Shown: positions 19,590-28,974, counted from the first letter of the stretch. The stretch is 64,000 nucleotides of DNA from a bacterium (GCA_030604405.1 JAUVVY010000007.1:62001-126000), one strand, 5' to 3'. Notes: a model not told the origin generated them from the sequence alone. Numbers and translations: made by a program.

Positions 19590-20483
19590 TCATTCCGCTG
19601 GCTGAGCCGGAGCCGCTTTACTCAGCGCGGCGCTGGCCCCCGGCGTATCTAGCCACACCAGCACGTCTTTACTGGCCGCCTGCGCCGTCTCGTTGTCTCC
19701 CTGCAGCGCCGCGGCCAGCACGTTTACCGCACCGGCATCGCCGATGACACCGACCGCCCACGCACTACCGTACACGACACCCGCCTCTTCGCTCTTGAGA
19801 TTGGTCTGGAAGCCGCTGAAGTCGGGCTGGCCGCTGAGCGTCCCAAACGCCCATAGAACGGACGCAGCGACCACCACGTCTGTGTCGGTGCGCAGTGCCG
19901 AAAGGACCTCTACGGCCGCCTTATCGCCGATCTGTCCGAGCGCGAGCGCGGCGCGCCAGCGCACCTCCCAGTTCTCCGACTGCAGCAGGCCTGTCAGCGG
20001 CTGCACTGCCGCCTTGGCCTTCATCCATCCGAGGCCGACCGCGGCACCGCGCACATCTGCCTCATCCTCTTTGCCGAGTTGGGCCAGCAGCGGCTGGACC
20101 GCTCTCGGGTCGGCGATCTTGCCCAGCGCCTCCGCAACCGCGCCGCGCACGCTGGGCTCGGCATCCTGCAGCATTGTTATGAGCGGCTCAACCGCGCCAG
20201 TTGCCTTCATCCTGCCCAGCGCCATCGCCACATTCGCGCGCACATACTTATTCTGGTGGTTCAGCACTGACAGCAGCGGCGCCACCGCGCCCTCCCCGAT
20301 TTCGACCAGACTGTGGATGGCCGCCATCTGCGCCTCCATACCCGGTCCGTTCTCGCCCTGGGCGAATACCGCGATATAGTCCCAGGCCGTTTTCTCCTGA
20401 GCGCACGTCGGCACGCTCACGCCCACCATCAGCACGCACACCACTAAGCCGACCGTCAAACACTTACACCATTGTCCTCGCAT
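19590..20483 (-). CDS. Secreted HEAT-repeat protein
   Basis: Protein of 297 residues starting at ATG 20483, which has GGGAG nine bases upstream. A signal peptide runs to about ...VSVPTCAQ; a cysteine near its end leaves a lipoprotein possible. The body is a row of about six PBS/HEAT-type helical repeats with signatures such as VRANVAMALG, VRGAVAEALG, VRGAAVGLG and VRWRAALALG. Such scaffolds bind other proteins. The C-terminal tail (APAQPAE) is low-complexity and is duplicated downstream with a palindromic element at the boundary. The binding partner is unknown. Confidence 0.85.
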   Translation of the reverse strand: MRGQWCKCLTVGLVVCVLMVGVSVPTCAQEKTAWDYIAVFAQGENGPGMEAQMAAIHSLVEIGEGAVAPLLSVLNHQNKYVRANVAMALGRMKATGAVEPLITMLQDAEPSVRGAVAEALGKIADPRAVQPLLAQLGKEDEADVRGAAVGLGWMKAKAAVQPLTGLLQSENWEVRWRAALALGQIGDKAAVEVLSALRTDTDVVVAASVLWAFGTLSGQPDFSGFQTNLKSEEAGVVYGSAWAVGVIGDAGAVNVLAAALQGDNETAQAASKDVLVWLDTPGASAALSKAAPAQPAE

Positions 20484-20676
20484 CCTGATCACTCCCTGCA
20501 TATTTGTAGTACCCAAACTCCCTCGCTACACGTTTCCCTGAGATGTGACACACACGGGCTTGCTGTATATAGTATTCTCCGCCGGTTGCGAGAATCCCTT
20601 GCAACTCGGGCAACAGCCAATTATTCGGCACAAATGCCTATTCTCACGTCAGGTGCCGTCCTGGCGAGACTGTAGC

Positions 20677-20934
20677 TTACTCCCATCCCATAGCCGACCC
20701 GCTGAACCTGAACAGGGCGCCACCGATGACGCCGCTGCCCAGCCACACGGCAATCATGTACCATTTGTACTCGTGTTCGTATTCCGCTGCTACCCAGTAC
20801 AGCAAATAGACCCCGCAGAAAAGCGCCAGAACCCCCTTCCAGACCTCGTCCATGAAAGCTGCTATCAGAAAAACGATCCCGCAGGCTGCGTTGATCAATA
20901 TCAAAAGTCCGCCGAGAACTGCAAAGACAATCAT
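20677..20934 (-). CDS. Small membrane protein, unknown function
   Basis: An 85-residue product with strong SD-like GGGAGG upstream of ATG 20934. Hydrophobic segments cover about residues 2-27, 34-50 and 60-75, so two or three membrane spans are likely, with a charged EYEHEYK stretch between. No family is recognised. Coding status rests on the ribosome-binding site and membrane-like composition. It ends 193 bp upstream of the HEAT gene start on the same strand. Confidence 0.6.
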   Translation of the reverse strand: MIVFAVLGGLLILINAACGIVFLIAAFMDEVWKGVLALFCGVYLLYWVAAEYEHEYKWYMIAVWLGSGVIGGALFRFSGSAMGWE

Positions 20935-20955
20935 GATAACGCCTCCCTTTCAGAT

Positions 20956-21135
20956 TCAGCGCCCCGGTAGCATTCGCGTTCTATTCTCCAGCCGCCGCCT
21001 TGATGAGCATGGATCATCTGCCTTGCCGTCGAGCACCGGCGGCCGGGAGATGGTCTTTGCCTCGTAGCTGCGAGTCTGACCGACCGCGGCGGTGCAGATT
21101 GTCGCCATTGTCAGTGCTGCCAGGCATAAGCTGAG
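20956..21135 (-). pseudogene. Relic of a secreted CBM9-like protein N-terminus
   Basis: The minus-strand frame between stops at 21138 and 20956 translates to a signal-peptide-like run LSLCLAALTMATICTAAV followed by KTISRPPVLDGKADDP. The latter strongly resembles the opening of CBM9/DOMON-like sugar-binding proteins (compare SKAPNIDGLLEPGEW at 48613). The frame stops after about 50 codons and no good start survives, so this is probably a decayed fragment. The rest of 20935-21502 shows nothing else coding. Confidence 0.35.
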
Positions 21136-21353
21136 CTATCTCAAGCCGGTCTTTCCCTGGTCGGAGTTTCTCACGCGTACCATCACTACTTAACAAGTTC
21201 TCTGCATCAGCGGCAACTTCCTTCATCGCAGCTTCATTGCGCGACACGCCTGGGCTTGTGTGGCGGTATCTACGGTCGAGGCAGGTAGTGCTCCGGGACA
21301 CGGAGTTCGCCTGCCACGGCATGGTGCCGCTAAATGCAAAAGCCTGCATAGAT

Positions 21354-21384
21354 GAAGCCCTCCCGCACCATGCGGGAGGGCTTC
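21354..21384. terminator. Strong 14-bp hairpin downstream of the kelch gene
   Basis: GAAGCCCTCCCGCA pairs perfectly with TGCGGGAGGGCTTC across a three-base loop. It lies about 120 bp downstream of the leftward kelch gene and may end that transcript, though no U-tract follows on either strand. Confidence 0.5.
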
Positions 21385-21502
21385 AATATTCTCGCGGGGC
21401 ATACGTTACGACTTCTTAAACTTCGTTCGCAGCCAAGAGTGTCGCGAGATGGCTAGAACGGCAGGCTGAGACGCGGCCTGCAGAAGCAATATCCCCACGG
21501 CT

Positions 21503-22489
21503 TCACTCATCCCCAACCCAATCTTCTGGGAGTTCCAGGCTCCACACCTCGCTGTTCAGCACGTCGGCATATCCGCCGTAAACCCAGATCTTGTCCTTGA
21601 AGACAACCGCCGAAAGCTCGTGGCGATTCTTCCAGATCACATCCGACTTCAGCTCCGTCCAGTTCTTGCCGTCCTTGGAGTACCAGACGTCACCGAAGTT
21701 GCCGTTAAACCTGTTCCATCCGCCGAGGACCCACAGCCGGTCACGGTAAGCGACGGTCGAGAACCACATCCGCGGCTTCCAAGGTGCGGCGTCGAGGACC
21801 TGGGTCCACTCCACGCCGTCCTCCGTGCACCAGACATCGTTCATTGGGATCGTCTCCGGAGTCCAGCGTCCCCCACCCATGATCCACATCTTGTTGTCGA
21901 AGACGATGGCCTGAGCGTTCGTTCGTCTCGGCCACGCGGCGTGCTCTACTTCCAGCCTCCATTCTTTCCCGTCGGCCGAGGACCACACGTCGTTCTTCAG
22001 GTTCTGATCGCTGTCCTCGTAGAAGTTCTCCGTGCCTCCGAACAGCCACATCCTGTCCTTGAACACGACGAAGCAGGGAGACACCCGCGGGCACCAGCCG
22101 GGGTCGTCGGTCTCCAGTGTCCACTCGGCTCCGTCGGTGGACGACCAGACCTTGTTGCTGTTATCGGCACCAGGCAGCTTGCGTCCGCCCATGAACCACA
22201 TTTTGCCCTTGAATACCATCGCCGCCGACAGATCACTGTGCTCCCACGGCGCGACCTCCACGGTGCGAGTCCACTGCTTGCCGTCCGGCGACTTCCATAC
22301 ATCGCGCGGATTGGGAGTATCCGGGGTGTACCAGCCACCGAGAATCCACATCTGATCCTCATAGATGAACTCGCCCTGCGAATCGCGGGCCTGCCAATCC
22401 GCTTTCTCGTGCTCCAACACCCAGTTGGGCCCTTGCTCTGCTCCGGCCATAGCGCAACTCAGTCCAATCAGAAGCAGTCCAAAGATCAC
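21503..22489 (-). CDS. Secreted kelch-type beta-propeller protein
   Basis: Product of 328 residues. GTG 22489 is chosen because AAAGGAG lies upstream and the translation begins directly with a signal peptide (VIFGLLLIGLSCAMAGA). Six kelch-like blades follow, each with a WILGG, WFMGG, WLFGG or WVLGG strand and a VWxSxDGxxW turn. Such propellers bind ligands or form galactose-oxidase-like scaffolds; no extra catalytic domain is present. It sits alone between the gene relic and tRNA-Asp. The function beyond an extracytoplasmic propeller is unknown. Confidence 0.85.
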   Translation of the reverse strand: MIFGLLLIGLSCAMAGAEQGPNWVLEHEKADWQARDSQGEFIYEDQMWILGGWYTPDTPNPRDVWKSPDGKQWTRTVEVAPWEHSDLSAAMVFKGKMWFMGGRKLPGADNSNKVWSSTDGAEWTLETDDPGWCPRVSPCFVVFKDRMWLFGGTENFYEDSDQNLKNDVWSSADGKEWRLEVEHAAWPRRTNAQAIVFDNKMWIMGGGRWTPETIPMNDVWCTEDGVEWTQVLDAAPWKPRMWFSTVAYRDRLWVLGGWNRFNGNFGDVWYSKDGKNWTELKSDVIWKNRHELSAVVFKDKIWVYGGYADVLNSEVWSLELPEDWVGDE

Positions 22490-22665
22490 GCGCGCGTGCT
22501 CCTTTCCCGATCTTGCCGACCTCAGACCGAGGCGTGGCCTGCGGCACAATCGTCCTTCGCCTCAGACATCAGGCATGCACCGACGGCCAGGCTCAGAACG
22601 AGGCAGCGAAACTGAACGACCAGGCGCCGCCACCGGCAATGAAGAGCAGCTTGCTTGGTGATATG

Positions 22666-22743
22666 GCGGGGCTGACGGGACTTGAACCCGCGACTTCCAC
22701 CTTGACAGGGTGGCACTCTAAACCAACTGAGCTACAGCCCCGC
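22666..22743 (-). tRNA. tRNA-Asp (anticodon GTC)
   Basis: The minus strand folds into a full cloverleaf of 78 nt. The acceptor stem is GCGGGGC with GCCCCGC, the D-arm contains TAGCTCAGTTGG, the anticodon stem CCACC/GGTGG surrounds CTGTCAA with anticodon GTC, and the T-arm is GCGGGTTCAAGTCCCGT. The CCA end is not encoded in the shown trailer. Confidence 0.95.
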
Positions 22744-22853
22744 AACTGCCGAGATAAAAACACTTCCCCGGAGCATATCCGCGCCCGTGCGGAAGTGCCT
22801 CAGTCTAACATCTGGCCAAGCTGTTGTCAATGTGCAGCCGACTTCAGGTGCTC

Positions 22854-24209
22854 TCAATTGCCGAGCAGCCTGGCATTGAGGTCGTGGACTTCCGCTCCGG
22901 TAATCTCCACTTCAGAAAAGCCGCCAATGCGGGGCTGACAGCCGTCCCCGGCCGTCTCGACTTTCACTTCACAGTCAATTTCCGGCGCATCGCGGTACGA
23001 GCGCGCGACCCACAACTCGCCTTCCGGCGCCTTGCGCTCCACCAGCACCCGCATACGTTTGCCGACCAAAGCCGAGTTGTTCTGCAGTGATACGCCCTCC
23101 TGGCAGCGCATGAGTGCCTCCATGCGGTCGAGAGCCTCCCGGAGCTCCACCTGATCCGGCATTTCCGCTGCAACTGTGCCTGCCTCCGGAGAATAGGCAA
23201 AGGCAGACAGACGGTCGAAGCGCGCCTGCGCAGCGAAATCAAGCAGGAGCTGGAAATCCTCGTCGGTTTCTCCCGGAAAGCCGACGATGAAGGTGGTGCG
23301 AATGGCTATGTCGGGCATGATGCGGCGTGTGGTCTCCAGCAGACGAAGGTACTCTTCGGCGTTCCCCGGTCTTCCCATGGCTCGCAGTATCCGAGTCGAA
23401 GCGTGCTGCAGCGGGAGGTCCAGATAGGGCACCATTGCCGGGAAATCGGCCATTGCATTCAGAAGGTCCTCGTCAACGCCGCCCGGATGTGTGTACATGA
23501 GGCGCACCCAGCCGTCGAAAGCCACAGGTGCAAGCACTCGCAGCAAGCCGGCGAGACTCTTGCGTGGGGCCAGATCGTGGCCGTAGGCGGTGGTATCCTG
23601 GGCGATGACGATTATCTCCCGCAGACCCTCGGCGACCATCTGCTCGTATTCCCTGAGAATGTCCGGCGGCTCGCGGGACAGATACGTGCCGCGAATCGCG
23701 GGGACAGTGCAGAAGGTGCAGCGGTGGTCGCAGCCCTCGGCGATGCGCAGGTAGGAAAGCCACTGTGGAGCGCTGCGCCAGCGGGGAAGGTCACAGGTCA
23801 GCGCATAACCCGTGCTGGATTCGAAGAATCCGTGGCGGCCTGCGCTGGCAGCTTCCACGACCTCGACGATGCGCGGCTCGGCGCCGACCTGGACGAATAC
23901 GTCAATCTCGGCAAACTCATCGGCCAGCTCGCGCCCATAGCGCTGGGGCAGGCAACCGGCGCAAATGACGGCCCGCAAATCCCCCGCCGATTTCATCTCC
24001 GCCAGGTCCAGCAGCGCCTCGATCGCCTCTTCCTGGGCCGGTTCGATGAATGCGCAGGTGTTGAGTATGGCGATGTCGGCGTCGGACACGTCCTCGACGA
24101 TCGGATAGCCGGCCTGATCCAGCAGGCCGAGCATGACCTCGGAATCGACCAGATTCTTTGGGCAGCCCAGCGAAATCAGCGCGATTGTCGGCTTATGGGG
24201 ATTGCGCAT
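22854..24209 (-). CDS. rimO: Ribosomal protein S12 methylthiotransferase
   Basis: Radical-SAM enzyme of 451 residues that adds a methylthio group to an aspartate of ribosomal protein S12. ATG 24209 begins MRNPHKPTIALISLGCPKN, the standard N-terminus. The UPF0004 cluster cysteines are seen in SLGCPKN, NTCAF and CAGCLP, and the radical-SAM site is CDHRCTFC. A C-terminal TRAM-like domain ends the protein. Presence of the SLGCPKN signature and the length favour RimO over MiaB. It lies just downstream of tRNA-Asp in the direction of neither gene's control. Confidence 0.93.
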   Translation of the reverse strand: MRNPHKPTIALISLGCPKNLVDSEVMLGLLDQAGYPIVEDVSDADIAILNTCAFIEPAQEEAIEALLDLAEMKSAGDLRAVICAGCLPQRYGRELADEFAEIDVFVQVGAEPRIVEVVEAASAGRHGFFESSTGYALTCDLPRWRSAPQWLSYLRIAEGCDHRCTFCTVPAIRGTYLSREPPDILREYEQMVAEGLREIIVIAQDTTAYGHDLAPRKSLAGLLRVLAPVAFDGWVRLMYTHPGGVDEDLLNAMADFPAMVPYLDLPLQHASTRILRAMGRPGNAEEYLRLLETTRRIMPDIAIRTTFIVGFPGETDEDFQLLLDFAAQARFDRLSAFAYSPEAGTVAAEMPDQVELREALDRMEALMRCQEGVSLQNNSALVGKRMRVLVERKAPEGELWVARSYRDAPEIDCEVKVETAGDGCQPRIGGFSEVEITGAEVHDLNARLLGN

Positions 24210-24292
24210 GGCATCAGGATAGCAAATTCCATACAGTAAGCTCGTGGTAGCCGAGAAGGCAGAACAGAAGAGGACGCCTACCACTTGGTGGC

Positions 24293-24556
24293 ACAAATTC
24301 GCATAACATTATTCGCTCGTTTTCCCACTCATCCGACGCGTAGCGCGGCCTGGCCTTTGCGGCGTTCGCAAAGGTCAGGTGAGAACGCGCTAGCGTTCTC
24401 AGCTTCCAGCCCGCGAATTGCTCGTACAAATTCGCGTAACACCATTGCCTCTTCTTTCCACTCGCACGACGCGTAACGCGGCCTGGCCTTTGCGTCGTTT
24501 GCAAAGGTCAGGTGAGAACGCGCCAGCGTTCTCAGCTTCCAGCCCGCGAATTGCTC
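24293..24556. repeat. 133-bp tandem repeat with two hairpins per unit
   Basis: Two units with a 133-bp period, starting with ACAAATTCG at 24293 and 24426. Each contains an 80-bp core (24334-24413 and 24467-24546) with hairpins CCTTTGC/GCAAAGG and GAGAACG/CGTTCTC. A third, inverted core at 61734-61819 keeps the flanks but has a different first stem. The repeat fills the gap between rimO and the methyltransferase and overlaps the latter's 3' end. Confidence 0.85.
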
Positions 24557-25467
24557 TTCTTCTGAAAGACAAGGCAATAATGGTGGTGGTAATTCGGCAC
24601 AAATACGGTCGGATAGCCCCAGATACCGAGCTTCTTGGAGTCCTGGCACCAGATGCGCTCGCCCTGGAAGCTGAGCGTCTGCGAGATGCGCCGCTGCAGG
24701 TCCCAGGCCAGAGGACGGACCTCGCCTTCCGGTACGCGAACATTCTGCGCCACGACCACCATGTAGCCCTTGTCCCGCAATACGCCAGCGCAGCGGTCGA
24801 ATATGCCGCCCAGAGCCTCGATAAAGTCCTCGTAGTCGGTGATATTGCCCAGGTCTTCGCACTCGTCGGAATAGAACGTGTCAAGGCCCTTTTTGGCGCG
24901 TTCTTTATGCGTGGATTCGACTCCGCCGCGGCTGTTGCGCAGCATATTCCAGTAGGGCGGCGAGGTCATAATGAAGTCGAAGATAGGCAAGCCCTCGTGA
25001 GTGCGGGCGATGTCCGTTAGTTCGCCGTTCGTGCTAGCGGTCCAGAATTCCGGATCATCAATACGGGCCGCATCGCCTGTCACTACGCAGCAGCCGTCCG
25101 CACCGAGCTCCGCGAGGCGTTGGCCGGACATTTCGGCATACTTGCGGCTGATCTCAATGCCCACAGCCCTGCGGCCGGTCTCGTGGGATGCCACCAGCGT
25201 AGCGCCGGAGCCGACGAAGGGATCGAGGACCCACTGGCCTCGCTTGGTGAAGAATTCGACGAACTCGATGACCAGCTCTTCCGGATACCTGGCCGGATGC
25301 AGCTCAGTGTTGCGGTTCTGGTGGTATCTTTTGGAATCGCAGACCAGCCACGATTTGGTGCGCTTGATCCACTGCTTACCGGTCAGATCGTTGAGGGTGT
25401 TACGCGGCCTGCTACGGGGACGACGACGCCTACTGCCGACAGCCTGCTTTTGCGTCTGAACAGCCAT
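24532..25467 (-). CDS. Orphan DNA (cytosine-N4/adenine-N6) methyltransferase
   Basis: Methyltransferase of 311 residues. SAM-binding motif I is DPFVGSGAT near residue 82, and the catalytic motif IV is TSPPYWN near 160; the SPPY form is common in N4-cytosine and some N6-adenine enzymes. A basic, arginine-rich N-terminus precedes the fold. No restriction endonuclease or specificity gene is adjacent, so it may be a regulatory or solitary modification enzyme. The last seven residues (SNSRAGS) and the stop codon are encoded inside the tandem repeat at 24426-24556, so the original C-terminus may have been replaced. Confidence 0.85.
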   Translation of the reverse strand: MAVQTQKQAVGSRRRRPRSRPRNTLNDLTGKQWIKRTKSWLVCDSKRYHQNRNTELHPARYPEELVIEFVEFFTKRGQWVLDPFVGSGATLVASHETGRRAVGIEISRKYAEMSGQRLAELGADGCCVVTGDAARIDDPEFWTASTNGELTDIARTHEGLPIFDFIMTSPPYWNMLRNSRGGVESTHKERAKKGLDTFYSDECEDLGNITDYEDFIEALGGIFDRCAGVLRDKGYMVVVAQNVRVPEGEVRPLAWDLQRRISQTLSFQGERIWCQDSKKLGIWGYPTVFVPNYHHHYCLVFQKKSNSRAGS

Positions 25468-25570
25468 CGTGGCTCATTCCCTTGTGCGAACCTTGCTGTG
25501 ATTTATGCTGTGAATGTGTGAGTAACTGTTGCTTCAGGTTGTGCTGGAGCCGACGCCTCGCGGTGGCGTC

Positions 25571-28117
25571 TTACTCGCCTTCGGCCTCCTTGGCAAAATC
25601 ATGTTCCCGGTCGGCGGCTTCGTCGCGCGGCTTAGCGCCATCGTCACCCGGTGGCTGCGGGTCGGGCCTCAAGCCCTGCAGTGCTGCGTCGGCCATGCCG
25701 GGGCCGATCAGCACCAGGCGCGACTTCGGTCCCTCGTGAGGCCCGACCACGCCGCGTTGCTCCATAGTATCTATCAGCCTGCCGGCGCGCGCGTATCCAA
25801 CCTTGAGCCGCCGCTGCAGCATTGACACGGAGGCCTCCTGCTCGCCCACTACATACTGAACCGCAGTGGCATAGAGTTCGTCGGAGACAGCCAGTTCTGA
25901 GGCGAAGTCTTCATCGTCCCCTTCCTGCTTTTCCTGGGGGATGATGGTAAAGCTGGGCTCGCCTTGCTCGCGCAGGAATTCAGTGACGCGCTCGATCTCC
26001 TCGCGGCTGACAAAAGAGCCCTGCAGACGCCGTGGCTTGGGCGCATCCAGCGGGCCAAACAGCATATCCCCGCGGCCAATCAGCCGCTCGGCCCCTTGCT
26101 CGTCGAGGATCACACGCGAATCGATCTGCGAGGCCACCGCCAGCGCGATACGCGACGGGATGTTGGCCTTGATGTTACCGGTGACCACCTTGACCGAGGG
26201 CCGCTGAGTCGCGATGACTAAGTGAATGCCGGTTGCCCGCGCAAGTTGCGCTATGCGACAGATGGAGAATTCGAATTCGGAACGGGCCTGCATCATCAGG
26301 TCGGCCAGTTCGTCAATCACGATGATGACGCGGGGCATCGGCAGGCAGCGTTCGTCTTCGCGGTTGATAAGTACCCGGCAGTCGTCGCCGATGACATCCG
26401 TCTCCTCCACGACATCGCCGTATTCGAGCATATCCATGAGATGGCGCGCGCGACGCTCGCTTATTCCCATCTTTTCCTGCAGGAATTCCCGCGAGATGGT
26501 TTTCTGGTCCGCGACCACCCGGGCGCCGGTGGTAAAGAAGTTGTACTCGGCGATACTTGCCGCACTCACCTGCGCGAATTTGTCGTACCGCTTTTCCATC
26601 TCCCGAATCGCTTTGCGCATCACATCACACGCCGCCGACACGCTATGGACAACCGGCGCCATCAGATGCGGGATGCCCTCATAGCGGCTCAGCTCGACCC
26701 GCTTGGGGTCCATCATGATGAACCTGACCTCGTGCGGCTTGGCCCGCATCAGGAAGCTGACGATAATGCTATGTAGGCACACGCTCTTGCCCGCGTTGGT
26801 CGCACCGGCCACCAACAGATGCGGCATCTCCACCAGGTCGGCGATCACCGGCTGTCCGGATACGCCGCGTCCCAGAGCAATGGCCAGCAGAGACGGGTGC
26901 TCGCTGAATTCCGGCGACTCCACCATGCCCCGCAAGCCGACGATAGCAGACCGCTGGTTAGGCACCTCGATGCCGATGGCAGATTTTCCGGGAATCGGGG
27001 CCTCTATGCGCACATCAGTAGTCGCCATCGCCATAGCAATGTTGTCGGCGAGGCGAGTGACCTGATTGACCCGGATGCCGCGCTCCAGTTCCACCTCGTA
27101 GCGCGTAATCACCGGCCCGCGTTCGTAATGCGTAACGGTCGCTTCAATGCCGAAGCTTCTCAGCGTATCCTCCAGCGTCACCAGGCGCTCGCCGGCCTCA
27201 TCGCGCTGCTCTCTGGTTTCAGCCTCCTCCGGAACATCGGTCAGCAGCGATATCGGCGGCAGCTTGAACCGCACTTCATCGCTGACCATAGACATCTGCG
27301 CACGCTGAGAACTATCGGAGGCCAGCGCTGGGTTCGCCTCAGCGGTGCTCGAGCAGTTACCGCCCTGATGCTCCGCCACATCGGCGGAATATGTCTCGGA
27401 TTCAGCTTCCGGCGCGGGTTCGACAGTAGCCTGTGCACTGCCTCGCCGCCCCTCCTCCGGGTTGTGCAGGTCAACGCCCGGGCCACTGCGCTCGCGGCTC
27501 GCCCGGCGCTTCTTTCGCGGCCGGGCAGCAGCAGCGCGGCCAGGCCGCTTCTGTATCGCCGAGCTCACCCCGGCCTTGGCCACACGCAGTCCGTTCGTCG
27601 CCGCCTCTCCAGTGCGTCTGAAAATATGGGCCAGCCGCGACTGCGTCAACAGCACCGCCGCAACCGCAACGACGCCGACCAATAGCACGTAAGAGGGGTA
27701 CAGGCCCAACACAACGCGAAGGCCATAGGAGCCGCCCGCGCCAACGTAACCGCCATACGCCTGCAGCGTCTCTGGCTCGAACACCGCCTCCGGTGCGACG
27801 CCCAGGTGAATGCCGATCAGCACGGCGAGGAACAGCAGAACACTGCCCACCAGCAGCCGCGGTGCGGTCACCGGAGCGCGGTCAACCCCATAGACAATAG
27901 CCAGGAGAAAGGCGATTACCGGGATGCCGTAGGCGCCGATGCCAAGCGCGTAGAGTAGAGCCCTGGCCAGGGCCGTGGTCAAAACGCCCTGGGAGCCGTA
28001 GGCGTAGGAGATGAGGGCAGCAAGCACAAGCGCCCCAAAGGTGGTCAGAGCGACCGCGATGAGGTCATTGCGCAGTGCGTCCACGTCTTTTGCTGTGACT
28101 CGTTTCTGCGATGCCAA
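25571..28117 (-). CDS. ftsK: DNA translocase FtsK/SpoIIIE
   Basis: Septal DNA pump of 848 residues that clears chromosome from the division site. The N-terminus has four membrane spans (about residues 20-160), then a linker rich in Ala, Arg and Glu, then the motor with Walker A GATNAGKS near residue 440 and Walker B VIIVIDELADL. The C-terminal gamma winged helix (from about 745) should read polar KOPS-like sites. TTG 28117 is preferred since GGAGG lies nine bases upstream; a GTG at 28126 abuts the SD. A consensus-like promoter stands about 90 bp upstream. Confidence 0.93.
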   Translation of the reverse strand: MASQKRVTAKDVDALRNDLIAVALTTFGALVLAALISYAYGSQGVLTTALARALLYALGIGAYGIPVIAFLLAIVYGVDRAPVTAPRLLVGSVLLFLAVLIGIHLGVAPEAVFEPETLQAYGGYVGAGGSYGLRVVLGLYPSYVLLVGVVAVAAVLLTQSRLAHIFRRTGEAATNGLRVAKAGVSSAIQKRPGRAAAARPRKKRRASRERSGPGVDLHNPEEGRRGSAQATVEPAPEAESETYSADVAEHQGGNCSSTAEANPALASDSSQRAQMSMVSDEVRFKLPPISLLTDVPEEAETREQRDEAGERLVTLEDTLRSFGIEATVTHYERGPVITRYEVELERGIRVNQVTRLADNIAMAMATTDVRIEAPIPGKSAIGIEVPNQRSAIVGLRGMVESPEFSEHPSLLAIALGRGVSGQPVIADLVEMPHLLVAGATNAGKSVCLHSIIVSFLMRAKPHEVRFIMMDPKRVELSRYEGIPHLMAPVVHSVSAACDVMRKAIREMEKRYDKFAQVSAASIAEYNFFTTGARVVADQKTISREFLQEKMGISERRARHLMDMLEYGDVVEETDVIGDDCRVLINREDERCLPMPRVIIVIDELADLMMQARSEFEFSICRIAQLARATGIHLVIATQRPSVKVVTGNIKANIPSRIALAVASQIDSRVILDEQGAERLIGRGDMLFGPLDAPKPRRLQGSFVSREEIERVTEFLREQGEPSFTIIPQEKQEGDDEDFASELAVSDELYATAVQYVVGEQEASVSMLQRRLKVGYARAGRLIDTMEQRGVVGPHEGPKSRLVLIGPGMADAALQGLRPDPQPPGDDGAKPRDEAADREHDFAKEAEGE

Positions 28118-28213
28118 GTGGCTCACCCTCCGGACCGTGACATGAGCTGTAATATGGCGGGTGAAAGCAACAGTAGCCGTTTTTTCTGCCTGCGCTCACA
28201 CTGCTGTGCTTCA

Positions 28214-28242
28214 ATTGTAGAACAAATGCAGAACAATTTCAA
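28214..28242 (-). promoter_or_regulatory. Sigma70-type promoter of ftsK
   Basis: On the minus strand TTGAAA (28242-28237) and TACAAT (28219-28214) are separated by exactly 17 bases, in an AT-rich island between 28200 and 28320. Transcription should start near 28207, about 90 bases before the ftsK start. Confidence 0.65.
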
Positions 28243-28357
28243 CAGTACGATAGGCTAAATTGCACAATATACGGCAAATATATATCAGATTCCTGTAATC
28301 GCGTAGGTCAGCCTTCTTAATAGTAATCGCGTGGGTCAGGCTTTCCAGCCTGACAGC

Positions 28358-28532
28358 CGTTAGTCGTAATGGAGGGGCCTGTCGCAGTGAGCTTTGCTGT
28401 GCAAAGCTCACAAGCCTGGCCCAGCCGTTGTCGTTGGCCGTTTGGGTGTGCAAACCTCGCGAGGATAGTGTTCTGCGTGGGCCGGTCTCCCAGCGCACGA
28501 AACGACTGTGCGCTGCTCGGCACGACCCCTCC
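28358..28532. repeat. Composite hairpin repeat, 175 bp, copy 1
   Basis: Two modules, GGAGGGGCC...GGCCCA (28371-28423) and GTGGGCC...CCCCTCC (28477-28532), joined by a conserved spacer of about 53 bases. The first module has the stem GTGAGCTTTGC/GCAAAGCTCAC, the second AGCGCAC/GTGCGCT. Inverted copies of exactly the same length are at 34546-34720 and 55458-55632. A palindrome GTCAGGCTTTCCAGCCTGAC precedes it. The element ends 14 bp from the stop of the YqgF-like gene. Confidence 0.85.
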
Positions 28533-28545
28533 AAAAGGCAACGTC

Positions 28546-28974
28546 TCAACTCTTGATGCTCTTGTTGTCGTCAGGAGTGGCCAGGAACCGTTCAGCAATG
28601 AGCACGGCCGCGTAGTCATCTATCGGACGCGGCGGGATACGCATACCGGCGGGCAGCAATGACAGCAGGCAGCCGGGGGGATTATCCTGCCAGTAACGCC
28701 CGCGAGCCTGCAGCGTCGTGTGCGCTTCGGATACTTCCGTGATGTCCGAACCATCGCGGAAGACCAGGATGCTCTCCATGACAGCCCCGCAGGCGGTGCC
28801 GCTGCCGACAGCAATGTGTGTCGCTTCATGGGTCTCAGCGATGACATCCACGGCTTCACCGATCGTTTCGGCAGCAACGATGTCGCGGTGCAGAACTTGA
28901 CCATCAGCAGCAAGGACAGCAATTCCGCATTTGGCGCTGCCCGGGTCAACTGCGACTACGGGGCCGCTATTCAT
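28546..28974 (-). CDS. YqgF/RuvX-like RNase H-fold protein
   Basis: A 142-residue protein opening with VVAVDPGSAKCGIAVL, the beta1-turn-beta2 of RuvC/YqgF RNase H folds with its first catalytic aspartate. A later IDDYAAVLIAER carries further acidic residues at the expected C-terminal position. The length matches YqgF (pre-16S rRNA nuclease or Holliday-junction-resolvase-like). Its start overlaps the end of the DUF3084 gene by eight bases, implying translational coupling. The molecular substrate is uncertain, and it may be a lineage-specific relative and not the housekeeping RuvX. Confidence 0.7.
   Translation of the reverse strand: MNSGPVVAVDPGSAKCGIAVLAADGQVLHRDIVAAETIGEAVDVIAETHEATHIAVGSGTACGAVMESILVFRDGSDITEVSEAHTTLQARGRYWQDNPPGCLLSLLPAGMRIPPRPIDDYAAVLIAERFLATPDDNKSIKS

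Noticed and set aside
21014-21349. Minus-strand frame of 111 codons
   Set aside because: It lies out of frame with the recognisable CBM9-like relic and has no motif or SD.
24214-24862. Minus-strand frames through the tandem repeat
   Set aside because: They are produced by the repeat itself and repeat the same peptide; no SD.
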